Source of the DNA: an uncultured Synergistales bacterium
Lineage (GTDB): Bacteria; Synergistota; Synergistia; Synergistales; Aminobacteriaceae
NCBI GenBank assembly: GCA_905233295.1
Contig: CAJODX010000061.1
Coordinates: 973 to 10,415 of the forward strand
DNA length: 9,443 bases
Direction: 5' to 3'
The position numbers and the translations under genes were made by a program. Positions 6,707 through 9,443 of this stretch are shown here, one piece after another (position 1 is the first letter of the stretch; every line of letters begins with the position of its first letter). Below the pieces are notes generated by a model that was not told the origin of the DNA, searched no databases, and saw only the letters and a program-made list of their open reading frames with translations.

Positions 6707-6758
6707 CAGCGTTCAGCATTTGACTTTTTCAACGCTGCTTTCGGAACGCGAAAGTTCC
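6707..6758. other. Stacked hairpins between convergent transcription units
   Basis: CAGCGTT (6707-6713) pairs perfectly with AACGCTG (6731-6737). Directly after it CTTTCG (6738-6743) pairs with CGAAAG (6749-6754), an alternative to GGAAC (6743-6747) with GTTCC (6754-6758). None is followed by a T-run on the + strand, so they are poor intrinsic terminators for the small Cys-rich gene, whose transcript may end here by a Rho-like process or be protected at its 3' end. The remaining 6637-6706 has no feature I can support. Confidence 0.4.
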
Positions 6759-6759
6759 T

Positions 6760-6796
6760 AAAAAAACAGGAGCAGGAAAAAAATCCCTGTCTCCTG
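6760..6796 (-). terminator. Terminator of the minus-strand antiporter operon
   Basis: CAGGAGCAGG (6767-6776) pairs with CCTG (6786-6789) and CTCCTG (6791-6796), ten base pairs with a one-base bulge at 6790. On the minus strand the hairpin is followed by seven T residues (A-run 6760-6766 on the + strand), placing it just after the stop of the gene at 6800-8290. The + strand lacks a matching T-run, so it acts mainly on the minus strand. Confidence 0.85.
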
Positions 6797-6799
6797 AAC

Positions 6800-8290
6800 T
6801 TAAATTAAGCTGAAAATTATTTTTGCGTCAACGAATTTTATTAAATACCCTGCGAACAATCCTGTCATTACAGCTCCTGCACTCAGCAATAAAAGCGGAA
6901 TTTTCATGTTCCAAGACAGACGCAGCGGATAAAGTCTCGAATAATTGAAATCATCGCCGGGGAAAAACGCGTCTGTAACTATCGGCAATAAATATCCTGC
7001 TGTCAGCAACGCGCTTATCATTAAGACAATCACGCCCGCAATACCAAGACCGCCGAGATTCAATGCACCTGATGCCATATACCATTTTGCCGTGAAGCCG
7101 CCCGTAACAGGAAGTCCGATTAATGAAACCGAAGCAAGCGCAAAACATGTCATTGTAACCGGAAGTTCTTTGCCTACACCCCGAAGCTGATCAGCGTAAT
7201 GATAGTTAGCTCCCTCAAGCGTGAAATAAATTACAACTCCAGCACTCAAAAACAAACAGCTTTTTGCCGTCGCATGTGCGGCAATCTGTAAAACAGCTCC
7301 CGTTATACCGTCGGAATTTAACAGCATCATTGCGAATACAACATAAGAAACCTGACTGACTGATGACCACGCGATTCTTTTTTTCAAATGCTTTTCAATA
7401 AACGCCATCATTGAGCCTGTGAAAATTGTTAATAATGCCATTGATAATATTGCAGTCTGAACCCACGTGCCGCGTAAAAAATCATCTCCGACAACGTAAT
7501 AAACAACTCTGAACATCGCAATGACTCCCGCCTTTGTGATTAAGCCCGAAAGAACCGCGCTCGCAGGTGTAGGGGCAACAGGGTGTGCAGTCGGAAGCCA
7601 CGCATGTAATGGAACAAGTCCAGCCTTCGCACCGAAGCCGACAAGAGTTAAAAATGTTACGATTAAAATCATGTCTCTGCTGTTTTCTGAATTTATCCGC
7701 GCCATGTCCAGAACTCCGCCCGGCGTAAAGTCCATTGAAACTCCGTAAACCTGAAAGAAAAAAAATCCTCCGAGTGCCAGTGCCGCGCCTGTCAATGAAT
7801 ATAAAAGATATGAAACTGTCGCTCGGATAGCTTCACGCTGCTGCGAGTGCATTACCAACGGTAAAGTCATAAAAGTCATCAGCTCGTAAAATAAATAAAG
7901 AGTCAGCAGATTTCCAGCACAGGCAACCCCGATCAAAATTCCGAAAGTCGAAAGGAAAAACGCGTAAAATCTGTCAACAGGAGGACGGCGTTTCAAATAT
8001 TCAAATGCGTAAAGAGTTACAAGAGGCCATATGAACGCAACGAGACACGAAAATGCACGCGCAGGATAATCGAATCTGAATGCAATCGAAAGATTTTCAG
8101 TAACGCGCCACAGCGTTATTAATTCTTCGTTCGTCATAAAAGCCGCAAAAAAAGTTATTATCGAAGTCGCAAATGTCATAACGCCGACATATATGTGCCT
8201 GTCTTCAAAAATCGGACGCGAAAATAATGCAAAGCCCGTTACAATAGGAAATAAAACAGGAGTTAAAGTCATTATCGTGTTGCTTGTCAT
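6800..8290 (-). CDS. Proton antiporter-type membrane subunit, MrpD/NuoM-like
   Basis: This 496-residue polytopic membrane protein of the proton_antipo_M family probably has about 14 helices, in line with the family. It carries the family's ion-path residues: Glu136 in LFYELMTF, Lys222 in GFGAKAGLVPLHAWLP, Lys253 in SGLITKAG, Lys303-304 near KKRIAWSSVSQ, Lys343 in AHATAKS and Lys402 in GGFTAKWYM. Members move H+ or Na+ in Mrp antiporters, complex I and membrane-bound hydrogenases or formate hydrogenlyases; the sequence alone does not say which. ATG 8290 overlaps the TGA of the upstream gene by 4 bp (ATGA), which implies translational coupling; AGAGGAG on the minus strand lies at 8304-8310, 13 nt upstream. 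It is the last gene of its operon, followed by an intrinsic terminator. Confidence 0.88.
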   Translation of the reverse strand: MTSNTIMTLTPVLFPIVTGFALFSRPIFEDRHIYVGVMTFATSIITFFAAFMTNEELITLWRVTENLSIAFRFDYPARAFSCLVAFIWPLVTLYAFEYLKRRPPVDRFYAFFLSTFGILIGVACAGNLLTLYLFYELMTFMTLPLVMHSQQREAIRATVSYLLYSLTGAALALGGFFFFQVYGVSMDFTPGGVLDMARINSENSRDMILIVTFLTLVGFGAKAGLVPLHAWLPTAHPVAPTPASAVLSGLITKAGVIAMFRVVYYVVGDDFLRGTWVQTAILSMALLTIFTGSMMAFIEKHLKKRIAWSSVSQVSYVVFAMMLLNSDGITGAVLQIAAHATAKSCLFLSAGVVIYFTLEGANYHYADQLRGVGKELPVTMTCFALASVSLIGLPVTGGFTAKWYMASGALNLGGLGIAGVIVLMISALLTAGYLLPIVTDAFFPGDDFNYSRLYPLRLSWNMKIPLLLLSAGAVMTGLFAGYLIKFVDAKIIFSLI

Positions 8291-9443
8291 TGTAAAACGT
8301 TCACTCCTCTCGTGATTAATCTGAGCAGAGGCATGCAGAACAAACCTAAATAAAAATTCAAAGCCAGAAACACGAACATTGAAAATTTATATGAAATCGG
8401 CGGCTCTGAACTCTGAAAATTTTTCTGTCCGTCTTTGTTGCGTGTCAGAATGACGATAACCGCCGGAACATAATACAAAGCGTTCAGCACTGAACTTGAA
8501 GCAAGAGCAACAAGCGAAAAAATTATGAAAGGATGTTCAAACGATGCCATTGTCAAACTCAATTTTGAAGCAAATCCCGCAAAAGCCGGAATGCCCATCA
8601 TCGAACATGCTCCGGCGATTAAGCCCAGACCTGCCCATCTGTTTGCATAAAACGTTCCCATGAGAGCGTGAAGATTTTTTTTATGCCCGGCGGCACTGCT
8701 CAAACCTCCGGCAGCTGTGAACAGCATCGGCTTGACACATGCGTGGACGATAATGTGAAGGCACGCGGCTGCAAATCCGGCAACAGTGTTAAGACCGATA
8801 CCGAGAAAAATATAGCCGACCTGTGCGACTGAAGACCACGCTATCATTCGCTTTATGTTAGTCTGTTTCAGAGCGTGGACAGACCCCATTATCATCGCTA
8901 TAATTCCAAGAATGAAAACCGCGGTATCCATTCTCAAAAAATGAATCACATCAAGTCCGAAAACGCGGTAATAAATTTTTATTAAAGCAAAAATATGTCC
9001 CTTGAGGACAAGTCCTGAAAGAATCGCGCTTGAAGCATTCGTTGAAGTTCCGTGAGCATCGGGAAGCCATGACGCAAAAGGATAAAGCGCGCTTTTAACT
9101 CCAAGTCCGACAGTAATAAAAGCCAGAGCGACGGTCAAAGGCATCAAATATTCTTTCGTTATCATTAAAACCTGAATCGCATTGTGCATATTCTGCATCA
9201 GCAAATGCCCTGTCAAGTCATATAACAGGCATATCGCTATCATAACAAGACCTGAGCCGACAAGACTCATTATTAAATATCTCAGAGCCGCACGGACCGT
9301 TCCGGCACTCTCTTTCACTGCGACAATGGCACACGCCGCTATTGTGTTGATTTCAATAAAAACGTAAGCTGTGAATAAATCGTTCGTGTAAGTCAAAGCC
9401 AGCAGCGAAGCCGCCAACAAATTCACGAGTACACAGAAAATCT
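8287..9443 (-). CDS. Second antiporter-type membrane subunit, 5'-truncated by window edge
   Basis: This gene is a paralogue of its downstream neighbour and its 5' end lies outside the window. The frame is open from 9441 onward; a GTG at 9424-9426 could be mistaken for the start, but the preceding codons already read as membrane helix and the family is normally about 100 residues longer. The visible part, about 384 residues, has the conserved glutamate in AYVFIEIN, the lysines in LGVKSALYPFASWLPDAH, SGLVLKGH and NIKRMIAWSSVAQ, a HACVKPM segment, and GFASKLSL near the last helices, as in MrpD, NuoN and related hydrogenase subunits. It ends in TGA overlapping the next gene's ATG. Two such subunits side by side suggest an Mrp-like, group 4 hydrogenase-linked or complex I-like operon continuing beyond 9443. 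Whether it moves H+ or Na+ cannot be decided. Confidence 0.88.
   Translation of the reverse strand, partial: IFCVLVNLLAASLLALTYTNDLFTAYVFIEINTIAACAIVAVKESAGTVRAALRYLIMSLVGSGLVMIAICLLYDLTGHLLMQNMHNAIQVLMITKEYLMPLTVALAFITVGLGVKSALYPFASWLPDAHGTSTNASSAILSGLVLKGHIFALIKIYYRVFGLDVIHFLRMDTAVFILGIIAMIMGSVHALKQTNIKRMIAWSSVAQVGYIFLGIGLNTVAGFAAACLHIIVHACVKPMLFTAAGGLSSAAGHKKNLHALMGTFYANRWAGLGLIAGACSMMGIPAFAGFASKLSLTMASFEHPFIIFSLVALASSSVLNALYYVPAVIVILTRNKDGQKNFQSSEPPISYKFSMFVFLALNFYLGLFCMPLLRLITRGVNVLQ

Noticed and set aside
6380..6808. 142-codon + strand open frame overlapping the small Cys-rich gene
   Set aside because: It is an out-of-frame shadow of the 6349 gene, lacks its own ribosome site, and runs through the terminator hairpins.

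Overview
This window looks like part of the chromosome of a strictly anaerobic, fermentative, moderately AT-rich bacterium. Three things point to anaerobic Bacillota or Synergistota: a clostridial-type short flavodoxin, its DUF3793 partner gene, and several Fe-S proteins of anaerobic style. I cannot fix the phylum from the sequence alone. There are no tRNA or rRNA genes, no transposase, no CRISPR array and no phage genes. The content is metabolic, so this is mostly an ordinary region with a few irregularities.

Left part (1-1260, + strand): an AT-rich promoter region with two short palindromes, then a two-gene unit of a Cys-rich DUF3793 protein and a short-chain flavodoxin, closed by a strong intrinsic terminator.

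Central part (1261-5122, + strand): about 210 bp of regulatory DNA, then a gene for an aconitase-superfamily hydratase broken near its 3' end by a frameshift with a probable small deletion. Next come a GC-rich, hairpin-forming intergenic block bounded by a 9-bp direct repeat, an intact eukaryotic-type NADP isocitrate dehydrogenase gene (icd), and a strong terminator. The pairing suggests an oxidative half-TCA branch, citrate to isocitrate to 2-oxoglutarate, serving glutamate synthesis. The break separates the Fe-S cluster and substrate domains from the swivel domain carrying the expected catalytic serine, so this copy should be inactive unless the frameshift is an assembly error or is bypassed.

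Right-centre (5123-6636, + strand): an aldo/keto reductase with a C-terminal domain for two [4Fe-4S] clusters. It is followed, behind a near-consensus promoter of its own, by a 95-residue protein with a Cys-rich tail that may be a divergent BFD-like [2Fe-2S] protein.

Right part (6637-9443): a hairpin-rich zone between convergent units, including a terminator that works for the minus strand. Beyond it are two overlapping minus-strand genes for proton-pumping antiporter-type membrane subunits (MrpD/NuoL-M-N family). The second is cut by the window edge at its 5' end. They look like the tail of an Mrp-like, hydrogenase-linked or complex I-like operon whose other genes lie outside the window. I see no convincing undescribed system here. 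The broken hydratase, the structured block before icd, and the small Cys-rich protein are the best leads.
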